Source: Membranihabitans maritimus
Lineage (GTDB): Bacteria; Bacteroidota; Bacteroidia; Chitinophagales; Saprospiraceae
DNA length: 64,000 nt
Reading direction: 5' to 3'
NCBI RefSeq assembly: GCF_021729145.1
Contig: NZ_JAJSLW010000019.1
Span: 35,473-99,472 of the forward strand
The number at the start of each line of letters is the position of its first letter. Position 1 is the first letter of the stretch. The translations under genes and the position numbers were made by a program. The notes under the pieces are model-generated. The model ran no database searches. It was not told where the DNA came from and saw only the letters and a program-made list of their open reading frames with translations. This document shows, piece after piece, positions 35,520 through 44,676 of the stretch.

Positions 35520-36284
35520 CTAAAAACGTCTTCGATATCGTCTTCTACTTGGATTTACAAATCGGATTTGATTTCTATTTCGCTCGTATTTACGTATAAA
35601 ACCTTGAATTTTAGGAATTAAGTTGTAAACCAATTCATCGAATCCATTATTATTGTGAACATTGATGAATTCCTCACGAGAAAAGGCTATTAAATAGGCT
35701 TTGTCCTTAATATTTAAAGGAAGAAGAAACCATAATGTGGACTTATAAAGTTCATAAAAATCAAAGAAGACTGGAACTCCACAATTCAACCATTCCAATA
35801 AAAGTCGAGAGTTTTCTGGGAAATTTACTTGCCGAATATTAACACCTCCAACAGGTGCTTTTGAACTTTCTTCTAAAATTTTCTGAAATTGTATTTTATC
35901 AGTTTTTCTTCTTAAGCCATCGATTACCCAAACGATTTTCGAATAAAAGGCATTCCGCGAATGTCTTTCTTCAGGTTTAAGGTACGAGTGTTGGAATTCT
36001 AACACCCAACCTTTTTCTGTTTTAACGTCAGCAATATGTTTTTCACCCGTTTTACTAAATTGAACAATTTCTTGCCATTCAATAGGGAAGTTATTTTTCC
36101 ACTTTCTATGCCATTCCGTTTCGTTCTCCCACCATGGGTCACAATTCCGAATTCCTTTATGCGCCCAATGGTTTACTATAACCTCACCGCATTTGGCAAT
36201 TAATTCCGAGCCACAACTTGGGCAGGTTCCCTTGGCTCCTTTAGAAGCTTCAGCTTTAATACCTTTAACAAGCGCAAATTTCAT
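35520..36284 (-). CDS. CoiA-like competence/nuclease family protein
   Basis: 254 residues. The N-terminal zinc-finger-like CPSCGSELIAKCG is followed by HWAHKGIRNCDPWWENETEW, then the nuclease core EKHIADVKTEKGWVLEFQHS with D, E and Q in the arrangement of CoiA/PD-(D/E)XK enzymes. CoiA promotes DNA uptake in transformation in Gram-positives; in Bacteroidota similar proteins occur in mobile islands and may act in defence. A small membrane protein gene is 11 bp upstream. Confidence 0.82.
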   Translation of the reverse strand: MKFALVKGIKAEASKGAKGTCPSCGSELIAKCGEVIVNHWAHKGIRNCDPWWENETEWHRKWKNNFPIEWQEIVQFSKTGEKHIADVKTEKGWVLEFQHSYLKPEERHSRNAFYSKIVWVIDGLRRKTDKIQFQKILEESSKAPVGGVNIRQVNFPENSRLLLEWLNCGVPVFFDFYELYKSTLWFLLPLNIKDKAYLIAFSREEFINVHNNNGFDELVYNLIPKIQGFIRKYERNRNQIRFVNPSRRRYRRRF

Positions 36285-36295
36285 TTATCAAAATT

Positions 36296-36535
36296 TCAGT
36301 TCTTCTTTTTTATCGGAGCGAGTAGAAGATAAAAAATCCATGCAAACCATGATATAAAAATTACAGCCAAAATCCATGCTACTTTTTCGGTCCCTGTGGT
36401 TTTGTGAGAGCTGGCAATAATTAATATCGGCAATAGCCAGAAAAACCCTATTAAGGCTAAAAACATCAATGCTCCAAGATTAGAAATTTCCATTATATTT
36501 TTCTGTCTTAGTATATCATTATTTGGATCGCCCAT
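36296..36535 (-). CDS. Small two-helix membrane protein, PLDc_N/superinfection-immunity-like
   Basis: 79 residues, or 65 if the second ATG (36493, MEISNLGALMF) is used. Two membrane helices flank a short loop with KTTGTEKVAWILAVIFISWF, the pattern of phospholipase-D N-terminal-like membrane domains. It probably shares a transcript with the CoiA-like gene. Confidence 0.65.
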   Translation of the reverse strand: MGDPNNDILRQKNIMEISNLGALMFLALIGFFWLLPILIIASSHKTTGTEKVAWILAVIFISWFAWIFYLLLAPIKKKN

Positions 36536-36817
36536 TCATTTTAATACCCCTCATCAGCTCTCACCGATAGGTTTGATCTCTTGTGGTTGTGTCTAAGTTA
36601 GCAAAAAGAGCCAAACAATTGTGGAAGCCGGTTTTGATCTTTTAAGAAAAAATCATTCTCTATAATGCCGGATAGCTTCCCCAAATGTAACGAAGAACCA
36701 ATTATGCGCCGGAATATCTACACATTGTCCCATCTAAAGGTCTATAGTAATCATTTTGGAAAGGATTCTTATGAAGAAATGGGTGTGGCAATATGGGGGG
36801 ATAATATCTATTAATCA
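36536..36817. other. Spacer with relic shared with 15.9 kb
   Basis: A rightward frame near 36590-36660 reads VSKKSQTIVEAGFDLLRK, homologous to the relic at 15880-15945. No gene or strong terminator is visible downstream of the Qat operon. Confidence 0.4.
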
Positions 36818-38335
36818 TTAGATATCTCTTCTGTAATTAATTTTTATTAATGGGGAATAACCTGCATCTAAAACAGCTTTTCTCCAATCAACTAATTTCA
36901 TTAAAAATATAATTGAATTTATATCGGATAAGGCACTAATATTATTTACTCTTTTGTCAATAATTAACCAAAGACAAATACCCTGTACTTTCTGTTCTTC
37001 ACCATCAATCAAGATATTGCTAGAATTATGCTGAAGTAATCGTACGGTATTTAAAGCTTGGTCAATGGCATATCCTAATTTTTGAGGTTTACCTATTTTA
37101 ACGAAAAACAATAATCTATCCTTATAAAGATCCATTTTCTCCACTTGAAACCTTCGTCCCAATGGATTATCCAATGGAGATGAGTCTCTATGAATATTTC
37201 TGTATCCATGATCTTCTTCCATGCAATCATTGAAATCATCTTCAGAAACACTAAGAGATATATCTAGTTCTGGAGAATAAGTCCAAGGAATTTTTTGTAC
37301 CTCATCATTAAGATATTGCAAGTAGGACTCATTAAATCTATGCCATTTTCCATCGATTAAACAATATCTATCATTATCTACATAATCTAAAAAAGCTTTA
37401 ACCATCTCGGAATGCCCTCTACCATGCTCGTTGTGGACATACACTTTTATGGTGTTTATTTCATTTCGTAAATTTATTCCTCTATCTCTCACGAAATTCA
37501 TCAAATTATCCACAGTCAAATCAAGTAAATTGGTTTTATTGCGACTATCTCCTTGTATGTAAAACTTGTAACTACTTCTTTCGGAAAAAATGAAATCCAC
37601 ACCAGATACTGAAAACTCATCAATTTGTATAGCAGGGTTTTCTTTAGCTTCAAGAGCTATTCCAAGTCGTGCATCTAGCATTTCTTCGACCTCTTCATCT
37701 TTTATTAACTCTGTTTTAGGTAACTTTATAATCGGATCTTCAAATAGTTTGATTTCTATTCTATTAATCAAATTTGGAAGTTCATCTGGTAGTATATCTA
37801 AATTAAGTTGAGCAGATGTCCCAAAACTTGCAACTTTTCCCCACTCATCCATACTAATTGTTTTGGCTTTAATATAATGCAATGACTCACCGCTATCATA
37901 AGTGACAGGTGTGTTAGATTGATATGAGGTTATTGTTTTACTCTTCTTACTCTTAAAAAATTTAGAATTCTTGATTTTTAGGTTTTCCTCATCCACGATT
38001 CTTTCTCCGAGATTCAGACCAAAATCAGTATCGCTGAATTTTTTTAGATAAAAATGGCTTTTCCCTAGACTTATTGCATAGCAAACCTGATTATTATAAA
38101 CAAGCATAGTGCCGAAGTAAATACTATTCTTTGGTACTTCTTCTTGGTTAATAAATTCGCTATAAATTTCTGTCCACCAAACTTCAACTTCATCAGGTGT
38201 TTTAGAAAAATAAAATTCTAATGAATAGCCATCGAGTACTTTTTCTCCTGTCTTAGTTAGATTGACTGATTCGAGCTTCTCAACGAGATCATCCTTTTTA
38301 TTAACGTCTATCTTATAAATATTAAATTTTGGCAT
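36818..38335 (-). CDS. DUF6119/TIGR04141-like protein, fifth gene of the Qat operon
   Basis: 505 residues with no signal peptide or membrane helix. Family-like features include SLGKSHFYLKKFSDTDFGLN, KFFKSKKSKTITSYQSNTPV, EIKVYVHN-type strands and a C-terminal LIIDKRVNNISALSDINSII. This resembles the sporadically distributed TIGR04141/DUF6119 family, which is seen in predicted defence loci; the assignment is from memory. The gene begins 3 bp after the qatD stop and is on the same strand, so it is almost certainly co-transcribed with qatABCD. Its role is unknown; it is not a standard Qat component. Confidence 0.72.
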   Translation of the reverse strand: MPKFNIYKIDVNKKDDLVEKLESVNLTKTGEKVLDGYSLEFYFSKTPDEVEVWWTEIYSEFINQEEVPKNSIYFGTMLVYNNQVCYAISLGKSHFYLKKFSDTDFGLNLGERIVDEENLKIKNSKFFKSKKSKTITSYQSNTPVTYDSGESLHYIKAKTISMDEWGKVASFGTSAQLNLDILPDELPNLINRIEIKLFEDPIIKLPKTELIKDEEVEEMLDARLGIALEAKENPAIQIDEFSVSGVDFIFSERSSYKFYIQGDSRNKTNLLDLTVDNLMNFVRDRGINLRNEINTIKVYVHNEHGRGHSEMVKAFLDYVDNDRYCLIDGKWHRFNESYLQYLNDEVQKIPWTYSPELDISLSVSEDDFNDCMEEDHGYRNIHRDSSPLDNPLGRRFQVEKMDLYKDRLLFFVKIGKPQKLGYAIDQALNTVRLLQHNSSNILIDGEEQKVQGICLWLIIDKRVNNISALSDINSIIFLMKLVDWRKAVLDAGYSPLIKINYRRDI

Positions 38336-38338
38336 TTT

Positions 38339-39100
38339 TTAGTTTTTGAAGGGTCTGTTATAAGTAGTTTTTAGCAGGTTTTCAAAATTCCTATGTATTG
38401 TTTTTTTTAAGGAGTCAAGTGATTTGAATTCCCTTTTCAAGGAGAAAAGGTTCTCTAATATAATTGGTACCATTGATGGAACAAATTCTTGATTTTCATT
38501 TTTTGTAAAAGGTCCATCGGTTTCAATCAATATTCTTTCAAGCGGAATCGAGTCAATAATTTTCTTCCCATTTTTAGATTGCAACATTGGGTAGTTGATA
38601 GAAAAATAATAACCTCGATCTATGGCTACATCAATATGCCTCAAGGGATCGGAATACCAATGAAGAATAACTTTTCCTGGAAATTCATCACCCAAAATAG
38701 CAAGTACATCCTTTACTGCCCTTCTGCTATGAATTGTTAGTATTTTATCACCTTTATCTGCGCATACTGAGATTAATTTTTCAAAAACTTTTTTTTGCTT
38801 TTGATAATCACTTGGTGATTTGTTGTTGTTATCTAAGCCTATCTCACCTATATACCGTGTTTTATCAATGAGTTCACTGAACTTCGCAATTTCCTTGTGT
38901 CGTTCAGCTGCCAACTCCGGATGTAAACCAAGCGCTGCACGAATGAACTTTTTATTTGAGGTTACTCTCTCCGTGAAGAAAAAAACAGATGGACTATTCG
39001 TTACGGCTATTGTATAAACCTGTTGGCGTTCAATCTCATTGGCAACTTTCTCGGGCTCTGACATTAAGTCAAGATGAAAATGTGTATCATGATATCTCAT
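38339..39100 (-). CDS. qatD: QatD, TatD-family nuclease of the Qat anti-phage system
   Basis: 253 residues. Metal-binding motif DTHFHLD at residues 5-11, GEIGLDNN, LTIHSRRAVKDVL, VILHWYSDPL and ILIETDGPF are the successive TatD motifs. In the Qat system QatD is a predicted DNase required with QatA, QatB and QatC. The start lies one base after the qatC stop, a sign of co-translation. Confidence 0.9.
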   Translation of the reverse strand: MRYHDTHFHLDLMSEPEKVANEIERQQVYTIAVTNSPSVFFFTERVTSNKKFIRAALGLHPELAAERHKEIAKFSELIDKTRYIGEIGLDNNNKSPSDYQKQKKVFEKLISVCADKGDKILTIHSRRAVKDVLAILGDEFPGKVILHWYSDPLRHIDVAIDRGYYFSINYPMLQSKNGKKIIDSIPLERILIETDGPFTKNENQEFVPSMVPIILENLFSLKREFKSLDSLKKTIHRNFENLLKTTYNRPFKN

Positions 39101-39101
39101 A

Positions 39102-40442
39102 TTATTTCTTTAAAAAATTCTTTATCTCATTCATTCCGCGCTTATATAATTTCACATACTCTTTCAGCTCATCTTCATTATCGAATGGTATTGGGCCTGA
39201 ACTCAGAATATCAAACATTATTGACTGATCAGATTTACCATTCATTCCCTCAAGTGCTAACTTAAATGCGCGCATATCGCTTCCAGTCTTCTTAGTCTGT
39301 GAAGGTGGGTTTTTAATAATATCTTGAACATATTTTGTTCCTTTAAGTTTGTTCATTTTCTCAGTAGCTTGTCGGATTATACAAGGAACGCAATACCCAC
39401 ATTGAATTCCGGGCTTACTACCTTTCTTTCTTCTACTATTATCCGGATGGGAACAAGATATTGTTGTTTTGTTCCATTTTTTTAAAAAGTTAGTGTTCTT
39501 GCAATTTCTAGCTATTTCTCCTTTTGTAAGAAATTGATATGGATTTCGAATTGGGTTTTTTATATCTAATTCAACCATTATTTTCTTAAATAAACCGAGG
39601 TAATGTGGATGTGTAGTTCTCGTGCTGTGACTACTCAGCCTGGTACCAGTTAAAGGAATATTCAATGATATTAATCCATTCTCTGGAACAATAAATTCAA
39701 CATTTTGTCCCAAGGAATTAGCAACTGACACCCCCAAGCAAAGAAATAAAAAGGAACGCGCTCTTGAAGATCTTTCTTTCGAAAGACTCTTATTCTTTTG
39801 AGTAGGTTGAACCCAGAAACGGGTATAGTCAAAAGAGCCCTCACCGTACTGCTTTTTTAGAGCGTCATAGAGTATTGGCTGCACGTTCCCTTCCGTTCCG
39901 CGTTTATAATGACTTACGAAATGTACTTTCTTATTGTCTTCCAATAAGTCTATTGCTCCTATAAATGAATCCATCCCTCCGGAAAAAAGTGATACAGATT
40001 GAATTTTGTTGGGATTTGTGTCCACAGGTAATTCCAACTGTTTCTGCTCTCCAGCCTTCTTCCTAAATGAAATTTCCCATTTATCTCCACTCAAAAAAGA
40101 TAGCATATCTTCTATTTCTTTCTTGCACCTGGTCCAGCCTCCTACTGTTGATACTGGAACAAATAATCTAATATGCCGACTCCATTGCTGAAACCCATAA
40201 CTCTCTCTTGAGATACCTTGATCCACTGTATAAACACCAATAGCAAAATGCAGTAAGTCATGTACATTTGCTGTTGTGACTATCTGTTGATTCTTAATTT
40301 CTGTAAACACATTTGTACTCAACACAGTGTCCAGAAGCCCTTGCTGATCAGTATTGATAATGAGCTTTTTTTGATTTTCTGGGACTTCGATATCAAAAAA
40401 GTCTTTACTATTTTGCTTAAAAATTATATTCCACGTATTCAT
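39102..40442 (-). CDS. qatC: QatC, QueC-like protein of the Qat system
   Basis: 446 residues. A PP-loop ATP pyrophosphatase motif SLFSGGMDSFIGAIDLLEDN near residue 155 and a zinc-binding CGYCVPCIIRQ near residue 340 match QueC, the 7-cyano-7-deazaguanine synthase, with an extra N-terminal domain of about 140 residues specific to QatC. It may modify a nucleobase or protein as part of the defence reaction; the substrate is unknown. Start ATG 40442 overlaps the qatB stop by four bases. Confidence 0.92.
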   Translation of the reverse strand: MNTWNIIFKQNSKDFFDIEVPENQKKLIINTDQQGLLDTVLSTNVFTEIKNQQIVTTANVHDLLHFAIGVYTVDQGISRESYGFQQWSRHIRLFVPVSTVGGWTRCKKEIEDMLSFLSGDKWEISFRKKAGEQKQLELPVDTNPNKIQSVSLFSGGMDSFIGAIDLLEDNKKVHFVSHYKRGTEGNVQPILYDALKKQYGEGSFDYTRFWVQPTQKNKSLSKERSSRARSFLFLCLGVSVANSLGQNVEFIVPENGLISLNIPLTGTRLSSHSTRTTHPHYLGLFKKIMVELDIKNPIRNPYQFLTKGEIARNCKNTNFLKKWNKTTISCSHPDNSRRKKGSKPGIQCGYCVPCIIRQATEKMNKLKGTKYVQDIIKNPPSQTKKTGSDMRAFKLALEGMNGKSDQSIMFDILSSGPIPFDNEDELKEYVKLYKRGMNEIKNFLKK

Positions 40443-41293
40443 TTTTCTAAAGTTGAGTATGCTAAATCAAAAATATTTTGGATGATTTGCTTACCTTTCC
40501 CTTGAGTGATATCTAAAGTCAACATATCCATTTTTCCTAGACCAGATTTCACTTCACCAGTTACAAAGTCTTTCATCTCATTTTCTAATGCAATTGCTTC
40601 TGCTTCTGATAAGTCATTACGTTCTAAAGCAAGTCCGGCTTCATAAACCCACTTTTTAAAAATATATGCACTTACGAATTCAATCACAGTATCCTTAAGC
40701 GTATTCTCATCAAGCCGATCAAGAGCCGTGATGTCTTGATCATTTTCGATTAGTTTTTGACAGAGTTTATCAAATGCCATCATTACAGCAGTGCGAGCTA
40801 TCGCTTCATCATTTGTTGAACCATCTGGAGCTATTTTATTCGCAATTCTTGCAAAAACTTCTTCAGTTGGTTTGCCAATACAATCTGCAAGATCATAATC
40901 TCGTAATATTTGTTCTATTCCAGAACTTGCAACACCACTAAAAAACCCTAAGTAATTGCGTCCTGCACTTATTCCCGCATTTGAAGCCCTCGTAGCACTT
41001 TTATGACCGCCTGTTCTTTTAACATAAGTCTTGGCAGCTTTTTTAAAAGTTGCTCCATATCTGCCATTTACTATCCTTTTTAGCGCTCCTTTTGCAGTCT
41101 TTAAAGAATCTGCATATCTATCACCTATCCCATTATCAGACTGCTTCCCATCATCTGACTCATCATCTCCTTGTGAATTGTCTTCTTGATTTTGATTGTC
41201 ATCCTTATCTGGCATATCCCCACCTGCTGTTGCCCAATTTGGTAAGAGTGGAGTTCGTCCTTTTGGCCCTGATCCTGATGAAGACGTTCCCAT
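40439..41293 (-). CDS. qatB: QatB, Qat system protein of unknown fold
   Basis: 284 residues. The N-terminal 60 residues are low-complexity and acidic (DKDDNQNQEDNSQGDDESDD), followed by a helical domain with GISAGRNYLGFFSGVASSGI. This arrangement, and its position between the KAP ATPase and the QueC-like gene, identify it as QatB. It starts 2 bp after the qatA stop. Its biochemical role is not known. Confidence 0.85.
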   Translation of the reverse strand: MGTSSSGSGPKGRTPLLPNWATAGGDMPDKDDNQNQEDNSQGDDESDDGKQSDNGIGDRYADSLKTAKGALKRIVNGRYGATFKKAAKTYVKRTGGHKSATRASNAGISAGRNYLGFFSGVASSGIEQILRDYDLADCIGKPTEEVFARIANKIAPDGSTNDEAIARTAVMMAFDKLCQKLIENDQDITALDRLDENTLKDTVIEFVSAYIFKKWVYEAGLALERNDLSEAEAIALENEMKDFVTGEVKSGLGKMDMLTLDITQGKGKQIIQNIFDLAYSTLEK

Positions 41294-41295
41294 AA

Positions 41296-43140
41296 TTAAT
41301 TCTTCAATTTACGTTTAGCAATCTTTGCCAGGTTCCTATTTGCGGTACTTTCGCTCCAACGACCTAAAATTTTATCCCCTACTTGTTCGTGCTCAGAATC
41401 CGAGGTTAAGGTAGATATCCAGGTTACGGCAGAAATAGGCAATGACTGGTGCGGTAATTTTTCCACCATTCCAAGAAATTGAGAAATAAGTTCCTTTCGC
41501 ACTTCACAAAAATCCACAAGTCTTTTTAGGGGGGAAGAATCACTCTTCTGTATACCATCATGTTTGATTTTTTCAGACAAAGACTCAAAAATTGCTGAAG
41601 CATCTCCTGGACTAATCGATGCGGCTTCCCGTAAAGCAACATTCTTTACCGATTCAGCATCATTCAACAGTTTCCTGAAAACCTCTTGTGCTTGTGAACT
41701 CATCCGCTGCAGTTTAATGCCAGATGAGGATAATTTATCTCTGGAGAAGTAAAAATATGGTTGTAGATTTACCCCAGCTAAAGGTGGCTCAGAAGACAAC
41801 CAATCTTTGATCCAGCTATCCTGTATGTATGCCTGTTGCTCTACTGATAAGCTCTCTACCTCATCATCTCCTACTATGTCCTTTTTTAACAATTCTTCTA
41901 CATTGCTAATCCATGGGATCAATCCCTCATTTTTTGACTGCTCCTCATAGAAAGCCCTAAACGTTTCCGATTTAAAGTATTCGAGCAACATCAATTTAGC
42001 CAGAATTCTTTTGTTCAACTCTTCTCCCGTGGACTTAGCCATTTCATGTCGCAAGAACATTGTGTTGAGGAATCGTTTAGTCTGTCTGGGATTTCCATTG
42101 AGTCCTACCGTCAATACTGGAATTAATTGTGCTGATAATAAAAGAGCTTCCTTTAATTCTTCATCTACTTCATTTATAAAATCCGCTATATTATCCAGAC
42201 TAAGCCTAAAACCAAATTGCTCCTCATTTTTCTTCTTGAGTACACCTTCACGTATAAATTCAAATTCGCCTGGATCGACAAATAGATTAGTAAATAACAA
42301 GTTTACATAAATGGTAAGTTCCAAATCACTCAACGGAGGTATTCTTATTGGATATTGGATCAATTTCTCCAGATAATCACGGCCTACCTCCATGTTGTCC
42401 CCTGGAATCTCTGGAAACCTTCTTCGAACAGCGTACTTGATTAATCTTTCGTCTGCACCTATTATGAATGCTGTGTTTTTAGCAAACAAGAATAGTTTAA
42501 TAGCTTCCAGTGTACCAATGACAGTATCATGAGAACACCTGTCCAGGTCGTCAATAAATACAACAACCTTTTTGATATTAGTCTCATTGATCAGTTCCTC
42601 AAAGTTGAGATGGAACTCTTGAATATTTGTCCTCAGAGATTCATCAGGATCATCAGTGCTTTGCTTCTCTTTTATATACTTTTCGTAATCCGCTTCTGAA
42701 AACTTCTGAATTGCTTCCGCAGAGCCGGCGACAGCTAATCCGGCAGGCCCCATTGTGAGGTATCCAAGACCATATTTAATAGCGGATCGTCCAAGTTTAA
42801 TCAGATCAATTTTCCGAAGCAACTTAGCCGCGATTTTCAATGCCTTCTCATCAAGAGTTCTTTTCTTAATAATTTCATCCACAATCCTGCTCATCAGAAC
42901 TGTCTTGGTATCCTCATAACCTTCAAATAACCATCCGTTGAAGTTGATCACGAGAACATCATCCTCATCTGCATATTTGTCTTCAATCATTTTCATTAGA
43001 CTAGACTTTCCACTACCCCAATCTCCAAAAACGCCTATACTGCATGGTAAAAGGTTGTCGTTATTAATAATACTTGTTACAGCCCTTACCATATGCTGAA
43101 AATCAATAAAATCCGAATTTGTTTCGTTATCGCTCCACAT
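41296..43140 (-). CDS. qatA: QatA, KAP-family P-loop ATPase of the Qat system
   Basis: 614 residues. Walker A GVFGDWGSGKSSLMKM at residues 37-52, Walker B KVVVFIDDLDRCSHD near residue 195, with a hydrophobic stretch (YGLGYLTMGPAGLAVAGSAE) between them, as in KAP NTPases. It is the putative sensor or motor of the Qat defence system. The C-terminal half is helical. It is the first gene of a tight operon; about 390 bp separate it from the XRE gene. Confidence 0.92.
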   Translation of the reverse strand: MWSDNETNSDFIDFQHMVRAVTSIINNDNLLPCSIGVFGDWGSGKSSLMKMIEDKYADEDDVLVINFNGWLFEGYEDTKTVLMSRIVDEIIKKRTLDEKALKIAAKLLRKIDLIKLGRSAIKYGLGYLTMGPAGLAVAGSAEAIQKFSEADYEKYIKEKQSTDDPDESLRTNIQEFHLNFEELINETNIKKVVVFIDDLDRCSHDTVIGTLEAIKLFLFAKNTAFIIGADERLIKYAVRRRFPEIPGDNMEVGRDYLEKLIQYPIRIPPLSDLELTIYVNLLFTNLFVDPGEFEFIREGVLKKKNEEQFGFRLSLDNIADFINEVDEELKEALLLSAQLIPVLTVGLNGNPRQTKRFLNTMFLRHEMAKSTGEELNKRILAKLMLLEYFKSETFRAFYEEQSKNEGLIPWISNVEELLKKDIVGDDEVESLSVEQQAYIQDSWIKDWLSSEPPLAGVNLQPYFYFSRDKLSSSGIKLQRMSSQAQEVFRKLLNDAESVKNVALREAASISPGDASAIFESLSEKIKHDGIQKSDSSPLKRLVDFCEVRKELISQFLGMVEKLPHQSLPISAVTWISTLTSDSEHEQVGDKILGRWSESTANRNLAKIAKRKLKN

Positions 43141-43530
43141 GATTATTTAAAATATTGCTTTACTGTTTGAATGGCTTATAACTCATTTATATCCGTAAAT
43201 TTTATACCCCTTTCACACCGTTTTTGTATGCAGTGCAGCATCAGCATCACATACTTCTCGATAACTTTGAATTTTACATAACAAGTAGCACGTAAATACA
43301 TTATCATCACTTCATTAGGGCTTACAAATACACTCCCTAATGTAAAAAATAAAATTCAAAAATTGACCCTTGTTCAAGAATTTTCATGTATATAATTAAA
43401 ATAAGTTGCAATTTATTATATATGCTATTAGTATAAGGTCAAATAGATTAGAATAATAGGAGCGTTCTGAAATTTTCTTGTTGCCTTTTATGCAAGTAAC
43501 GTAAAGAGTTTATTGAAAACTATTATTTGT
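43141..43530. other. Spacer upstream of the Qat operon
   Basis: AT-rich DNA expected to hold the qat promoter. ACACTCCCTAATGTAA at about 43327 starts a diverged copy of the repeat at 14326-14395. No gene is visible. Confidence 0.5.
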
Positions 43531-43779
43531 TTAATCCTCCTCTGTGTAATCTATCCCTAAGTCTAAGAGATTTTTTGGATGGGTTTTAAGCATTTTAGCT
43601 ATTTTAAATATAGTGGATAGTCTTAAATCTCTTTTGCCATGTTCATACTTAGAGATATTACTTTCGTCAATGTTTGATTGGTAATCAGCTTGAAGAAGAG
43701 ACAATTGTTTGTCTTCTCTTATCTTCTTAATGTTTTCTCCAAATAATAACAATATTTTTTTTCTCTCTTCTTCAGTCAT
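43531..43779 (-). CDS. XRE-family (Cro/CI-type) regulator
   Basis: 82 residues with a helix-turn-helix (IREDKQLSLLQADYQSNIDE, SNISKYEHGKRDLRLSTIFK). It is upstream of and on the same strand as the Qat genes and is preceded by tandem palindromes, so it probably represses its own transcription and perhaps the operon. Small stand-alone XRE proteins near defence loci often limit toxicity. Start ATG 43779. Confidence 0.88.
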   Translation of the reverse strand: MTEEERKKILLLFGENIKKIREDKQLSLLQADYQSNIDESNISKYEHGKRDLRLSTIFKIAKMLKTHPKNLLDLGIDYTEED

Positions 43780-43808
43780 AGATGATTGCAGTGATATCTA
43801 AAGTGAGA

Positions 43809-43877
43809 GATTTTTTTAAAAAAATCACGGTCTAATTAGACCGTATAATTATTTTTATTATATTTGTCTTAGACAAA
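43809..43877 (-). promoter_or_regulatory. Two abutting perfect palindromes and a third inverted repeat
   Basis: GATTTTTTTAAAAAAATC (43809-43826) is followed without gap by ACGGTCTAATTAGACCGT (43827-43844), and TTTGTC-TTA-GACAAA lies at 43863-43877. All are perfect dyads within 100 bp of the XRE start, consistent with operators for that regulator. Confidence 0.7.
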
Positions 43878-44676
43878 ATACTCAAAGATTAAATATTACT
43901 TTGAGTAGAAATAAAAGTGAAAGCTAGATATAGCATTTATACTTGACGTCTTGTCTAGAAAACTGGTAATTTTTATGGACACAGGACATTAGGTGAATGC
44001 TCACGTCTATAAAATTTAGGCGTGGGCCATCTTGTTGTGTCCAGGGTATACCAGTACCTCTAGTCGATGAGTTTGGTTCATGCCTTTTTTTGAATCCATT
44101 CTTTTAATCAAGACGTTCCATAAAAATAGTTTAATAATTATGGAGCCATTAGTTGTTTTTACCGATCCTTATTCAACATTGTTTTTCCCTTACAAATTGG
44201 AGGAAAGCAACGATGGTATCCAGATTGTTAATTTGTTCTCCGTATCAGATATTATGTATTCGAGGAAGCCGAGGAAGCCGATTTAGGTTTGGATAACAAA
44301 AATAGGGTGAAGGAATAATTTATAACTAATCATATTTGTTTAGTTGTATTGATGATCATAGATTAGCGTCATCTCAATCGAAAGAGGAAATAGGAAGGAA
44401 TTTCAAATACATGAATGTGATAATATCAAAAATAAAAATGGCGTCAGGGTTTTCACAGTATGATTTAATGTACAGAAGGAAGCCGAGGAAACCGATCTGA
44501 GGAAGCTGCAAGCTACAGGTTCAAGCTAGAGACGGGCCAGGATTCCATTTTTGATGAAATTTTCATTTGTGCACGATGGTGAATTCATCTGTGGATCTTC
44601 CTGATTTCCTGACAGCTTAATGGCCCTACTACCGATTTACGATTTACATTTTTACAAACAACTTGAAATTATACAT
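43878..44676. other. Spacer of about 800 bp
   Basis: Contains CACGTCTA...TAGGCGTG (near 44004-44029), an imperfect hairpin, and GAGGAAGCCGAGGAAGCCGA at about 44263, repeated in diverged form near 44476-44497. Short rightward frames here are not convincing. Confidence 0.45.

Noticed and set aside
44080..44286. Rightward 68-codon frame (a 49-codon version starts at 44140)
   Set aside because: No ribosome binding site, no similarity, and it ends in a repeated GAGGAAGCCGAGGAAGCC tract; too weak to call.
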